NCBI GenBank assembly: GCA_030605765.1
Contig: JAUWHP010000038.1
Coordinates: 1-37,407, forward strand
Length of the DNA stretch: 37,407 nt
Direction: 5' to 3'
Source of the DNA: Dehalococcoidia bacterium
Lineage (GTDB): Bacteria; Chloroflexota; Dehalococcoidia; GIF9; AB-539-J10
Every line of letters starts with the position of its first letter. Within the stretch, counting starts at the first letter, position 1. This document shows positions 18,432 to 27,448 of this stretch, piece after piece. The notes beneath the pieces are model-generated. The model had not been told where the DNA came from and did no database searches. It saw only the letters and a list, made by a program, of their open reading frames with translations. Position numbers and translations under genes: made by a program.

Positions 18432-19634
18432 ATGATTAGCAAAAGTAAAATAGCCTCGATGCAACTTGAGTATTATTTGGATGTGAAGAAACTAGCTCAT
18501 AATACTTTTGAACTGGGGCCTATAAGGCCCCCCAGCGAAGCTTATTCCCTGCTGATAAGAGCTACCAGGAATTGCCCCTGGAATAAATGCCTATTCTGCC
18601 ACCTGTATAAAGGGAGTAAATTTGAGCTCAGACCTGTTAAGGAGATCTTAGAAGACATAGAGGCAGCTAAGGCTCTCAGCGAGGGCATCAAAGAAATCGC
18701 CTGGAGGATGAGCTATGGCAACAAAGTCAAAGAAGCAGCAGCCATGTTTTGTAACCAGCCCCAATACGGACAATGCATACACAATGTCGCTCTGTGGCTT
18801 TGTGCCGGAGGCGAGTCAGTATTCCTTCAAGATTCCAATACTCTCGTTATGAGAACCCCCGAGCTAACTCAAGTGATTACCTCCCTGAGAAATGCTTTTC
18901 CTAGCTTAAACAGGGTAACTACATATGCCCGCTCCCGCACCTCATCTAAGAAATCATTATCAGAGTTAAAGGAGCTCAAAGACGCTGGACTTGATAGAAT
19001 TCACACTGGACTCGAGACCGGCTATAACCCTCTGCTGGCTTATATGCAAAAGGGAGCCACTGCGGAGCAGCATATTGTAGGGGGGAGAAAAGTGAAGGAA
19101 GCAGGCATATCTTTATGTGAATATGTCATGCCAGGCCTAGGAGGCAGGAAAATGTCTCAAGAACATGCCAGGGAAACAGCTAGAGTATTAAACGAAATTA
19201 ACGCCGATTACATCAGGCTGCGTAGCCTGCATGTCCACCCAGATATGCCTTTATGGTCTAAGTTAGAAGATGTCGACTTCGAGCTACAAACAGAGTATGA
19301 GGTGGTGATGGAGATAGGTGCCTTTATCGAGAATTTGCAAGTTACCAGTTACCTTAAGAGCGACCATATACTTAACTTACTACCCGAGATAGAGGGTAAG
19401 ATGCCCGAGGATAAGGGAAAATGCCTGGATATCATAAATAAGTATCTATTATTGCCAGCTGAGGAAAGGCTCAATTTCAGGTTGGGGAGGAGGACTGGCT
19501 ATTATGAGAAGCTTTCTGACCTGACTGATAGCTACAAACACAAAAAAATAGATAAGGCGATAAAGCGCGCTAATTCAACAAGTTCAGATAGCATAGATAA
19601 GCTGATACTCAAGCTAAAAAACAGCTTCATTTAG
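18432..19634 (+). CDS. Radical SAM protein (COG1032-like)
   Basis: 400 aa; IRATRNCPWNKCLFCHLYKGSKF (C-x4-C-x2-C), DRIHTGLETGYNPLLAYMQKGAT, SLCEYVMPGLGG. Confidence 0.85.
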   Translation: MISKSKIASMQLEYYLDVKKLAHNTFELGPIRPPSEAYSLLIRATRNCPWNKCLFCHLYKGSKFELRPVKEILEDIEAAKALSEGIKEIAWRMSYGNKVKEAAAMFCNQPQYGQCIHNVALWLCAGGESVFLQDSNTLVMRTPELTQVITSLRNAFPSLNRVTTYARSRTSSKKSLSELKELKDAGLDRIHTGLETGYNPLLAYMQKGATAEQHIVGGRKVKEAGISLCEYVMPGLGGRKMSQEHARETARVLNEINADYIRLRSLHVHPDMPLWSKLEDVDFELQTEYEVVMEIGAFIENLQVTSYLKSDHILNLLPEIEGKMPEDKGKCLDIINKYLLLPAEERLNFRLGRRTGYYEKLSDLTDSYKHKKIDKAIKRANSTSSDSIDKLILKLKNSFI

Positions 19635-19644
19635 TAGAGGAATT

Positions 19645-19761
19645 ATGACGAAGGGTTTCTTGAACTTAAACCGCTTTAAACATGGCAGGGCGATAAAGAA
19701 AAATAGTGAACAAAAAGCTAAGTTGCAGGGGAAGAAGAGGGTTATAAGGAAAAGCGTCTAA
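19645..19761 (+). CDS. Possible 38 aa basic small protein
   Basis: ATG after a purine-rich agagg: MTKGFLNLNRFKHGRAIKKNSEQKAKLQGKKRVIRKSV*; 10 bp after the radical SAM stop. Confidence 0.3.
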   Translation: MTKGFLNLNRFKHGRAIKKNSEQKAKLQGKKRVIRKSV

Positions 19762-19885
19762 ATTGCCACCATGAGCGCTAGCGAAGGCCCTGGATTCCTG
19801 GCGGAGTTTAATCCTGACAAACTACAGTCCTTAACGAAGTGGAGAGGGCATTCTTCGTTCTTACTCATCAACCTGCCAGTTGAAT

Positions 19886-21265
19886 CTAAAGTCTCTTGAC
19901 CATGTAAACACCCTCCAGATGATAGCCAAGTGAGCGGTAATATTCTCTGGCACCAACGCCGCTTAAAACACCTATTTCCCCAACATGAAATTCCTCTCTA
20001 GCAATTCTCTCCGCCTCTCGAAGCAAGTTTGCCCCCAGGCCGCGGTGCTGAGCAGCTTGCTCTCGTTTTTCTCCTAAAGGAACCTCGGGGCCAAAAATAT
20101 GTAGCTCTCTGACCATCACCCTTCCCTCTCCGTTGAAGTTACGGGGTTCAGGTGAGAGCTTACCATTAGCTCTCATCCTCAATAAACCAAACAAAGTCTC
20201 ATTTTCATCCTCGTAGGAAAGAAAAATTTCCCTCCCGCCGTAAGTTTCGTAGTCCACCCTGGTTAGCCATGGCTCGCCAATTGGCCAGCCATCCCTCAAC
20301 CTATGCCCATACTCGCGACAGCGAATACATTTGCAGTGGATGCCCAGCTCGTTCATTCGCTTCCTGATGCTTCCCCTCAGCGCCAGGTCCTTACAACCAG
20401 CAATGATGAATTTGCCTGGAATATCCCGCATCAGCCTGGGCACTCTCACATACTTGGGAATCAAAGTTTTGATATCCACAAGCAGATCTATCATCTCTGC
20501 ATCCTCATAAGGACGGTAGCGTCTATCCCGATACCAGTTTTCCAGCTCACTTCCGGCAACCACCAGGGTAGGGTAAAGTTTAAGCCCATCGGGGCGGAAA
20601 CGTTCATCGTCAAACAAGCTTTGCGATAGCTCCAGGTCATGCTCAGGCGTTGAGCCAGGCAAGCCAGGCATCCAGTGATAGTAAACTTTAAAGCCATAAT
20701 CTCTTAGTAACCGGGTAGCAGAGATAACCTCAGCTACTCCATGACCTCTCCGTGTCAGGCGATGAATGTCATCATCCAGCGTCTGCACTCCAATCTCCAC
20801 TCTGGTAATGCCAAATTCAAGCATTCTGCTTATCTCCTCCTCTCCACACCAATCAGGCCTGGTCTCAATGCACAATCCCACACAGCGATGCTCAGCAGTC
20901 TCATTCAACTTCTTGGCTTCCTCTAAGTCAGCAGCTATAAAGCCATTGAGGGCGTCATAACAAGCTTTGACAAATTGATACTGATACCCCTGGGGGTAAG
21001 CGAGGAAAGTGCCTCCCATAATAATGAGTTCCACTTTGTCCTCAGCATGCCCCATATCGGCCAATGTCTTGAGCCTGAACTCCACTTGCCTTCCAGGCTC
21101 AAAGTTGCACTTTACAGCACGAAGAACTGCCGGAGATTCTATAGTATAGCTTTTTGGCGCTCCAAATGATTCAGGGCAATAGACACACTTGCCGGGGCAA
21201 GGAAATGGCTTTGCCATAACCGCCACCGGCGTTACTCCCGAAATAGTCCGAGTTGCCTTCTTCAT
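19886..21265 (-). CDS. elp3: Elp3-type tRNA uridine(34) 5-carboxymethylation radical SAM/GNAT enzyme
   Basis: 459 aa; TISGVTPVAVMAKPFPCPGKCVYCPESFGAPKSYT, CVGLCIETRPDWCGEEEI, HYHWMPGLPGSTPEHDL-like segment, CIRCREYGHR, C-terminal GNAT EQAAQHRGLGANLLREAE. Confidence 0.95.
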   Translation of the reverse strand: MKKATRTISGVTPVAVMAKPFPCPGKCVYCPESFGAPKSYTIESPAVLRAVKCNFEPGRQVEFRLKTLADMGHAEDKVELIIMGGTFLAYPQGYQYQFVKACYDALNGFIAADLEEAKKLNETAEHRCVGLCIETRPDWCGEEEISRMLEFGITRVEIGVQTLDDDIHRLTRRGHGVAEVISATRLLRDYGFKVYYHWMPGLPGSTPEHDLELSQSLFDDERFRPDGLKLYPTLVVAGSELENWYRDRRYRPYEDAEMIDLLVDIKTLIPKYVRVPRLMRDIPGKFIIAGCKDLALRGSIRKRMNELGIHCKCIRCREYGHRLRDGWPIGEPWLTRVDYETYGGREIFLSYEDENETLFGLLRMRANGKLSPEPRNFNGEGRVMVRELHIFGPEVPLGEKREQAAQHRGLGANLLREAERIAREEFHVGEIGVLSGVGAREYYRSLGYHLEGVYMVKRL

Positions 21266-21295
21266 GCTACACTACAGTTTAACAAAGCATATTCT

Positions 21296-21943
21296 ATGAC
21301 CACAAATAGAGAGGTCTTCGACCAGATAGCTGAAAGCTGGTACCAGGTAAGACATTGGCCTTTGTTACAGCAAGAGCTAGAGGAGCTAGCTCAAAGATGG
21401 CAGGGTGGAAGGTTGCTCAATGTTGGCTGTGGCCATGGTGCTGATTTTTTACCCTTCCAACAAGGATTTGAACTCTGGGGAATAGATTTTTCCCCGCAGA
21501 TGCTCAGGCAGGCTCAGAGATATTCCAGCAAATTCAAGTTTTATGTCAACTTGGCAGTCGCTGATGCGCTTTCCCTGCCCTTTCCCAACGCCACCTTTGA
21601 CTGGACAATTGCAGTGGCCGTTTACCACCATATTAAGGGTCAAAACGAGAGAGAAAGGGCATTCAGGGAACTAAAGCGGGTGCTGAAACCAGGAGGCGAG
21701 GCTTTCTTAACCGTATGGAATCGAGGACAACCAGGGTTCCGCTTAAAATCCCCGGAGCAGCAAATTCCCTGGAGGCTGAGAGGTAAAACAGTCTATCGTT
21801 ATTACCACCTCTTCTCCTGTGGCGAGCTCAAAAGGCTACTTGCCAAAGTTGGCTTCAAGATCCTTAGTGCAACACCAGAGAAATCCTATCACTTCCCCAT
21901 AAAGAGTTTCTCTCGTAATATTTGCGTCCTGGTAAAGAAATAG
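21296..21943 (+). CDS. Class I SAM-dependent methyltransferase, Trm9/ALKBH8-MT-like
   Basis: 215 aa; REVFDQIAESWYQVRHWP, LLNVGCGHGADFLPF (SAM motif I), VADALSLPFPNATFDWTIAVAVYHHIKGQNERERAFRELKRVLKPGGEAFLTVWNR. Confidence 0.82.
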   Translation: MTTNREVFDQIAESWYQVRHWPLLQQELEELAQRWQGGRLLNVGCGHGADFLPFQQGFELWGIDFSPQMLRQAQRYSSKFKFYVNLAVADALSLPFPNATFDWTIAVAVYHHIKGQNERERAFRELKRVLKPGGEAFLTVWNRGQPGFRLKSPEQQIPWRLRGKTVYRYYHLFSCGELKRLLAKVGFKILSATPEKSYHFPIKSFSRNICVLVKK

Positions 21944-22102
21944 CCCGGTAGTGTGCGAACGCATTAAATACTTACGCCAACAAAGATACTAAAGAAATTC
22001 AAATCATAAAAATGCGAATCCCGGAACTATTTTGCTCTCTGTGCTTTATATCCTGGTATTGTTCAGAACCTGGTGCTTTCAGGATAATTCGTGTTATCCG
22101 AA

Positions 22103-25100
22103 TTACGTCTCTTGCTTGCCAGACGGCTCCTGGCCGACTTCTATCTTCTGGGGAAGACCAGCTTTGATGATGCCGAGGAAAGTTTCCACCAACTCGGGGT
22201 CAAACTGCTTACCAGCATCCTGTCTGAGTCGTTTTATCATTGCATTATCGCCTAAGGCACCACGGTAAGGACGGGCAGAACCCATAGCAGCAAAGGCATC
22301 AGCTATAGCCAGAATACGAGCATCCAGGGGGATTTTATCGCCTTCCAATCCCTCAGGATACCCAGTACCGTCCCACCACTCATGATGATATAAGACGCTA
22401 TTCACACAGGGAATTAAACCGGGCACATTCCTGACAATATTCGCGCCCAGTATAGGATGGGACTTAATTGCTATCCAGTCTGTTTCGTCAAGTTTCCCTT
22501 TCTTGGTGAGTACCTTATCCGGAATACCAATCTTGCCAATATCGTGGAGTAAAGCACCAGCGCTTATCCTGGACACCTCTTCAGGTGATAGGCCAATGGC
22601 CTCAGCCAGAGCTACAGCGTAAGTGTTAACTTTCCTGGAATGGCCATAGGTATAGTGGTCCTTAGCATCGACCGCCGCGGCTAAGGCGTAAACGGTGCTT
22701 AAACCAGTTCTTCTGGCATCAATCCCCACCTTGGTTGCTGACTCAGACAAGATTTTAGAGGAAGGGTAAATTCGGTTACCCCCGGTGCTCTTGGCATAAT
22801 AAAGCGCGGTATCAGCCATGGTAACAAGCTCACCGTACATCATTCCGTCGGCTGGATAACTGGACAGGCCCCCACTACAAGTCACCGCAATTCCCTGGGC
22901 CTCCATTGTAGCAGCAATGCACTTCCGAGTTCGTTCAGCTACCATATAAGCATCATCTACAGTCGTCTCGGGCAAAATTACAGCAAATTCGTCACCACCG
23001 TAGCGAAAAGCCTGGTCAGTGCCCCTGATAGAGCTCTTTATGATTTTGCCTATTTTGTTCAGAACCTGGTCACCGGAGGGATGTCCATACATGTCGTTGT
23101 AGGTTTTAAAAGAGTCAAGGTCAAGCATTAAGAAGGAGAGCAGGTTATTATGACGAGCATGTCGCTCAATCTCCTCTCTAAACCGCTCCTCAAGATGGCG
23201 ACGGTTGAATAGCCCGGTGATCTCATCAACGCGAGCCCTCTGCTCAACACCAACATAAAGCCGGGAGTTCTCAATAGGCATGGCAATCTGTAAAGCTAGA
23301 CGCTCCAGAAGCAGTGCCTGCTCGGGAGTATAGGCATCGGGACGGCGGCTAGCTACAATCAAAGTGCCCATAACCTCATCCCTCACAACTAATGGCAGAT
23401 GAAGTATAGAGCGAATTCCCTCCTTAACATAATGCTTGGCAGTTCCAAATTCGCTATGCTTTTCCAGGTCGGCTTGATACAAGCTTTTCTTATGCTCAAC
23501 CACCCATTCAGTAACTGTCTCTTTAAGCTCTAACCTTTCTCCCGATTGACGTGCCGACCTCGCCTGGCTGGATACAGCCAGAACACGAAGCTGTTCTCCT
23601 TCAATTAAAGCAATCGCGGCATAATCAGCGTCAACTACCTCCTTTAACTCTCTGGCAAAATGCTCAAATATCTCAGTAACGTTCACACTGGAGGTTATAA
23701 TCGCACTTAAGCGGTTGATAATAGCTAATTCTTTGCTCTTCTCCTCCACCTGCTCACGGAGATATTCCTTTTCCATACTCACCGCCACCCGTTTGGCAAC
23801 GAACTCTGTTAAATCGAGGTCCTCAACGGTATAAAGTTTGTTGCCTCGTTTACTACCTATTGCCAAAATAGCAATAAGCCTATCACTATGCATCAACGGA
23901 ATGAGCATTTCCACTTCTGACAATTGGATGTCCTTTTTTTCCTCCTGCCACAAACCTTGAAATTCAGGCATGACATCGATTCCCCTCCTGAATAGCCTTT
24001 GACGCTCTCGCTCCATCCAGGTCACAATGGGGCTATCATGCCTCAATCTCATCTCCGCCATAGGATCATGTCTTACAGGTGGATAATTAAATCTGGCAGC
24101 AAGATCTCCGCCTTCCGCCTGGGGTAAAAACAAACAGGCTCTGCTACAATCAATAGACTGAGAAAGCAAGGACACAAGTTGGCTGCCAAAATGTTCCAGA
24201 GTAGGGACATCATATATTCTGTCGATAAAGTCAGCTAACTTACGCCGGGGTTTAATCCTTTCACCTTGAAAGGCTTCCTCCATTTTTTCAGCAAGTATGC
24301 TACGTGTTCGAACTCCAAAAACGATAAATATAGCCATTGTAGACAGCAAAGCTACAAGGACAGGAACAAAGCCTGGTCCCAAATGGAAAAGCCTTTGGAA
24401 CAGAAGCCACCATGATAGACAAATAGATACGAAGAGAACGCCATATATAGTGGAAGTCAAGCCACGCCGAAAAAACACCCTGAAATCCAGCAGGTGACCG
24501 GCCACAACAGCATAGGTTAAGAGACCGGCATTGGCTAGATTGCCAACATGGCTAAAGGGAAATCCTCCCCCAAAGGGAGCAAACGAGATGACAGTGCTGA
24601 CGATCATTATATCGATACCCAGAAATAGATAAACTACCTGGTTACGTAGTATTGGGTCAGCCAAAATCCTGCGCCGGCGTACTAAATAGTATACATCCCT
24701 GCAAATCAAAGCCATGATAAGGAAACCTATAAGACTGAGCCAGATGCCATAGTTGACGTAGATGCCACCGGGGGTAATATCAATGGTCTTTGGAATATAG
24801 CCTAGCGCTGCTAATACAACAGTGGCTCCTGGCAAGGTATAAGCGAATGGTATCTTAAGTGCTTGCGGTTTATAATAGGCCTGCAAGAAATAGTGGAACT
24901 GCACTCCCGACCATATACCCACGCAATTAACGGTTTTGACTAGAAGAAGCTTATCCTCCATTAAGAAATCGCTGCGGAAGAAAATATCACTTAAGCTCCA
25001 GAGGAATGCGGAAATCAGGTACAGAAAGAAAAGCTTCTGCTTTCTATCCCAGGGCCGGCTTCCAAGCAGAATGACAGAGAGCGTGATGTAGGCAATACAG

Positions 25101-25132
25101 GCAACTAAGGGCACAAACGCGTGAACATTCAT
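22103..25132 (-). CDS. Membrane-associated GAF-GGDEF-HD-GYP cyclic-di-GMP signalling protein
   Basis: ORF track gives 22103..25144 with a TTG start; ATG at 25132 preferred. N-terminal TM region, GAF-like domains, RGTDQAFRYGGDEF (I-site RxxD plus intact GGDEF), HDIGKIGIPD and HHEWWDGTGYPEGL (HD-GYP). Confidence 0.93.
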   Translation of the reverse strand: MNVHAFVPLVACIAYITLSVILLGSRPWDRKQKLFFLYLISAFLWSLSDIFFRSDFLMEDKLLLVKTVNCVGIWSGVQFHYFLQAYYKPQALKIPFAYTLPGATVVLAALGYIPKTIDITPGGIYVNYGIWLSLIGFLIMALICRDVYYLVRRRRILADPILRNQVVYLFLGIDIMIVSTVISFAPFGGGFPFSHVGNLANAGLLTYAVVAGHLLDFRVFFRRGLTSTIYGVLFVSICLSWWLLFQRLFHLGPGFVPVLVALLSTMAIFIVFGVRTRSILAEKMEEAFQGERIKPRRKLADFIDRIYDVPTLEHFGSQLVSLLSQSIDCSRACLFLPQAEGGDLAARFNYPPVRHDPMAEMRLRHDSPIVTWMERERQRLFRRGIDVMPEFQGLWQEEKKDIQLSEVEMLIPLMHSDRLIAILAIGSKRGNKLYTVEDLDLTEFVAKRVAVSMEKEYLREQVEEKSKELAIINRLSAIITSSVNVTEIFEHFARELKEVVDADYAAIALIEGEQLRVLAVSSQARSARQSGERLELKETVTEWVVEHKKSLYQADLEKHSEFGTAKHYVKEGIRSILHLPLVVRDEVMGTLIVASRRPDAYTPEQALLLERLALQIAMPIENSRLYVGVEQRARVDEITGLFNRRHLEERFREEIERHARHNNLLSFLMLDLDSFKTYNDMYGHPSGDQVLNKIGKIIKSSIRGTDQAFRYGGDEFAVILPETTVDDAYMVAERTRKCIAATMEAQGIAVTCSGGLSSYPADGMMYGELVTMADTALYYAKSTGGNRIYPSSKILSESATKVGIDARRTGLSTVYALAAAVDAKDHYTYGHSRKVNTYAVALAEAIGLSPEEVSRISAGALLHDIGKIGIPDKVLTKKGKLDETDWIAIKSHPILGANIVRNVPGLIPCVNSVLYHHEWWDGTGYPEGLEGDKIPLDARILAIADAFAAMGSARPYRGALGDNAMIKRLRQDAGKQFDPELVETFLGIIKAGLPQKIEVGQEPSGKQET

Positions 25133-25143
25133 AATATGAGTCA

Positions 25144-25172
25144 ATTATCGGCATAAATGCGAAACCTGTCAA
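25144..25172 (-). promoter_or_regulatory. Predicted promoter of the GGDEF/HD-GYP gene
   Basis: Minus strand TTGACA (25172-25167), 17 bp spacer, GATAAT (25149-25144). Confidence 0.55.
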
Positions 25173-25267
25173 GAGGGGCTAAGGAAAGCCCAGAAACGAA
25201 CGAGTGTAGTTATCTGTCTTCGGTGAGAATATAACTCGTTTTGCTTACGCTCTAATGCTACTGGTTT

Positions 25268-26941
25268 TCAAGGAACTGCAGTTCGCTCAGCTTCAGTTGC
25301 CGGCACAATTTCCACTTCGACTCTCCTGGCAGCTCCCAGTAAGGCAAGCACTTCATCAGATGGGTTAATGTGCGGCGGCTTCAAATGGCCCAGGTCAGCC
25401 CCCTCAGCTTGCCTCTGAGAAACATAGCTGGCAAAAGCGCCTTGAGGAAGTAAGCTAACCTCCACTGGCTTCAAGCCAAGCACTGCCTCTGGATCTCCAT
25501 AAGCACTGTAAATATTATAGTGATATATACTGTCTAATTTTAGAAGCTCCTCATACACCGCTGCTGCTGTACTTTTTTCGCTGGCAATATAGTCATCCTT
25601 AAGCTCCAAGTAGAGACGCAGCACTGGCTTATCGCCACTTACTTCCTTGCGCGCTGCCCACTCTACATAAGGAATGCCTGTATTCTCAATTGCCTGCCAG
25701 ATTAGCTTCTCGGTCAGGTGCCCAAAACCAGTAATATCAATAAGGTCATCAGCTCTGCTATAAAATAGCATCTGTGGTATATCAATACGCAAGCGCTCAT
25801 TCCACAGCGAGGTTATCTTGACCATATCACCAAGCCTGAATCTGGTCATAATGCCGCCGTGAAGATTGGTGATAACTATCTCATAATTCTCTCCTGCTTT
25901 TATTTCGTCCAGCAAGATAGTCTTGGGTTGGTAGGAATGGTCTAATTGCCATTTGAACCACTCCCTCTCCGAAATGAACTCAAAGAAATTGAGGTTGGGA
26001 ATAAAAGTCATACCCTCATAATCCCACGTCTGGGTGGCGTAAATGCCACCCTCTGTGCCAACATATAACTCCAGGGGGTACCTCCCCCACATTTCCTTCA
26101 CCCTTGTCTTAAAAACGGCGCTATCTGTACCACCACCACCAATCCCCTTAATCGACCACAAATCTTTAGGCAACATGGGACGATGAGCTAATTTGCTTTT
26201 GGCCAGTCCCTTGCTCACTCGAAATAGCGCTCTGGGGTGAGATAAGAGAGGGCGAATATTCGCCTTCCCCGACCGCTGACTGAACTGCTCCCCCACAGAC
26301 ACCAGAACAGAGGGCAACCCACCAAAGGCATCAAGCCCTTGGTATAGAGCTTCCTCAAAACCAGCCTTTATTTTCTGTTGAAAAGGCATCCCCTCGCCGT
26401 CAGAGGGCAACATGTCATAACCAAGCGACTGCTGTATCAAGCTGCAGAGAAGCCCCGAAGCATACTCCGGAGGCCCTACTGTGTATATCGTCTTTTGATG
26501 CTCCTTAACTTGGGAAACATCACCTCGATCGCCGCACATGGTAAAAATAGCTATGCCACCAGCCACCTTCTCGTATTCTGAAACAAAATCCTTTGACATG
26601 GGCACCCATTTCACATCATACTCACCAGTCTTGCCTGAAGTACGTACCCATCTGGCAACCTTGGCCGGCAAGACATCCTCCCTCTTCTGCCTCAACTCCG
26701 GAAGATAATCACCATAGGTAGTTAATGGCGCCCGCTCCCGAAATTCCTCCACTGTCTCCGGCATGGCACCACGCATCACCTTCCGACCCAGCTCACAGCC
26801 TTTCAGCAACCCAATCTGCTCCAAAAGCAACCGCTTCTGGATAACCATGAACTGCTCCAACCTTAAGTCAATGAAACCACAGCACATCTGCCACAGCTCC
26901 TCCTTCCTACCCTGCCGCAGTAAATCAATCGGCCTTGTCAT
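25268..26941 (-). CDS. GH3-family (auxin-responsive promoter GH3-like) acyl-adenylating enzyme, copy 1
   Basis: VRTSGKTGEYDVKWVP (P-loop-like), YVGTEGGIYATQ, ADDLIDITGFGHLTEKLIWQAIENTG fit the ANL motifs of GH3. ATG 26941 preceded by AGGAGG; ORF track starts at 26986. Confidence 0.85.
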   Translation of the reverse strand: MTRPIDLLRQGRKEELWQMCCGFIDLRLEQFMVIQKRLLLEQIGLLKGCELGRKVMRGAMPETVEEFRERAPLTTYGDYLPELRQKREDVLPAKVARWVRTSGKTGEYDVKWVPMSKDFVSEYEKVAGGIAIFTMCGDRGDVSQVKEHQKTIYTVGPPEYASGLLCSLIQQSLGYDMLPSDGEGMPFQQKIKAGFEEALYQGLDAFGGLPSVLVSVGEQFSQRSGKANIRPLLSHPRALFRVSKGLAKSKLAHRPMLPKDLWSIKGIGGGGTDSAVFKTRVKEMWGRYPLELYVGTEGGIYATQTWDYEGMTFIPNLNFFEFISEREWFKWQLDHSYQPKTILLDEIKAGENYEIVITNLHGGIMTRFRLGDMVKITSLWNERLRIDIPQMLFYSRADDLIDITGFGHLTEKLIWQAIENTGIPYVEWAARKEVSGDKPVLRLYLELKDDYIASEKSTAAAVYEELLKLDSIYHYNIYSAYGDPEAVLGLKPVEVSLLPQGAFASYVSQRQAEGADLGHLKPPHINPSDEVLALLGAARRVEVEIVPATEAERTAVP

Positions 26942-26997
26942 AACTACGCCTCCTGCTCTTTTCCTCTTATTCTGAACCGCACTCAACTACTCTCACT

Positions 26998-27324
26998 TCA
27001 CCTCACCTCCTCAGAATATCTTTGGGGGGCGCCCAGCGCCTGCAGCTTTTCGCTTAACCGCTCAAACTCGTCATCCCCGGGCTGTTTGCCCAGCTCAAGC
27101 CCATAACTGATAAAAAACTCCAGGAACTTACGCAGCAATTCCTTCGTCCCTTCCTGAAACTGTTCGAATTCCTCCCTGCTTACCCCATCACGCCTCTTGC
27201 TTTCTTCCCTCAATTGGTTATCGATAAGGAAGTTAATGAAATCGGACCGACCCATGTCACCACGGTTATCATCTACCCTGTTCACCACTTCTGCCTCCAC
27301 TATTAACATTCTCTTTTCAGACAT
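26998..27324 (-). CDS. Small ribbon-helix-helix-like protein, copy 1
   Basis: 108 aa; KRMLIVEAEVVNRVDDNRGDMGRSDFINFLIDNQLREE resembles an RHH strand plus G.SRSEFI..LI pattern; C-terminal charged helix. Confidence 0.6.
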   Translation of the reverse strand: MSEKRMLIVEAEVVNRVDDNRGDMGRSDFINFLIDNQLREESKRRDGVSREEFEQFQEGTKELLRKFLEFFISYGLELGKQPGDDEFERLSEKLQALGAPQRYSEEVR

Positions 27325-27395
27325 TTAACACCCTCTTCCTATTCTGAGTCCTCTGTTTCCTGTCACTATAAGCTTAGCTTAGTGAGCTTATTCCT

Positions 27396-27423
27396 CAAGG
27401 GCGAGGCTAGAGCCTCGCCCTTG
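27396..27423. terminator. Perfect GC-rich hairpin between GH3 copy 2 and RHH-like copy 1
   Basis: CAAGGGCGAGGC-TAGA-GCCTCGCCCTTG: 12 bp stem, 4 nt loop, 26 bp past the GH3-2 stop; no T-tract, may be a REP-like palindrome. Confidence 0.6.
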
Positions 27424-27448
27424 GAATTATCTAACTCTTGTGCTCAGT

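Noticed and set aside
19834-19862. AACGAAG...CTTCGTT inverted repeat between radical SAM and elp3
   Set aside because: Only a 7 bp stem with a long loop; likely chance or a weak terminator.
25173-25267. Possible structured leader (riboswitch-like) before the GGDEF/HD-GYP gene
   Set aside because: Small hairpins exist (GGGCT...AGCCC, ACGAGT...ACTCGT), but they sit upstream of the predicted promoter and lack recognisable c-di-GMP riboswitch core motifs.
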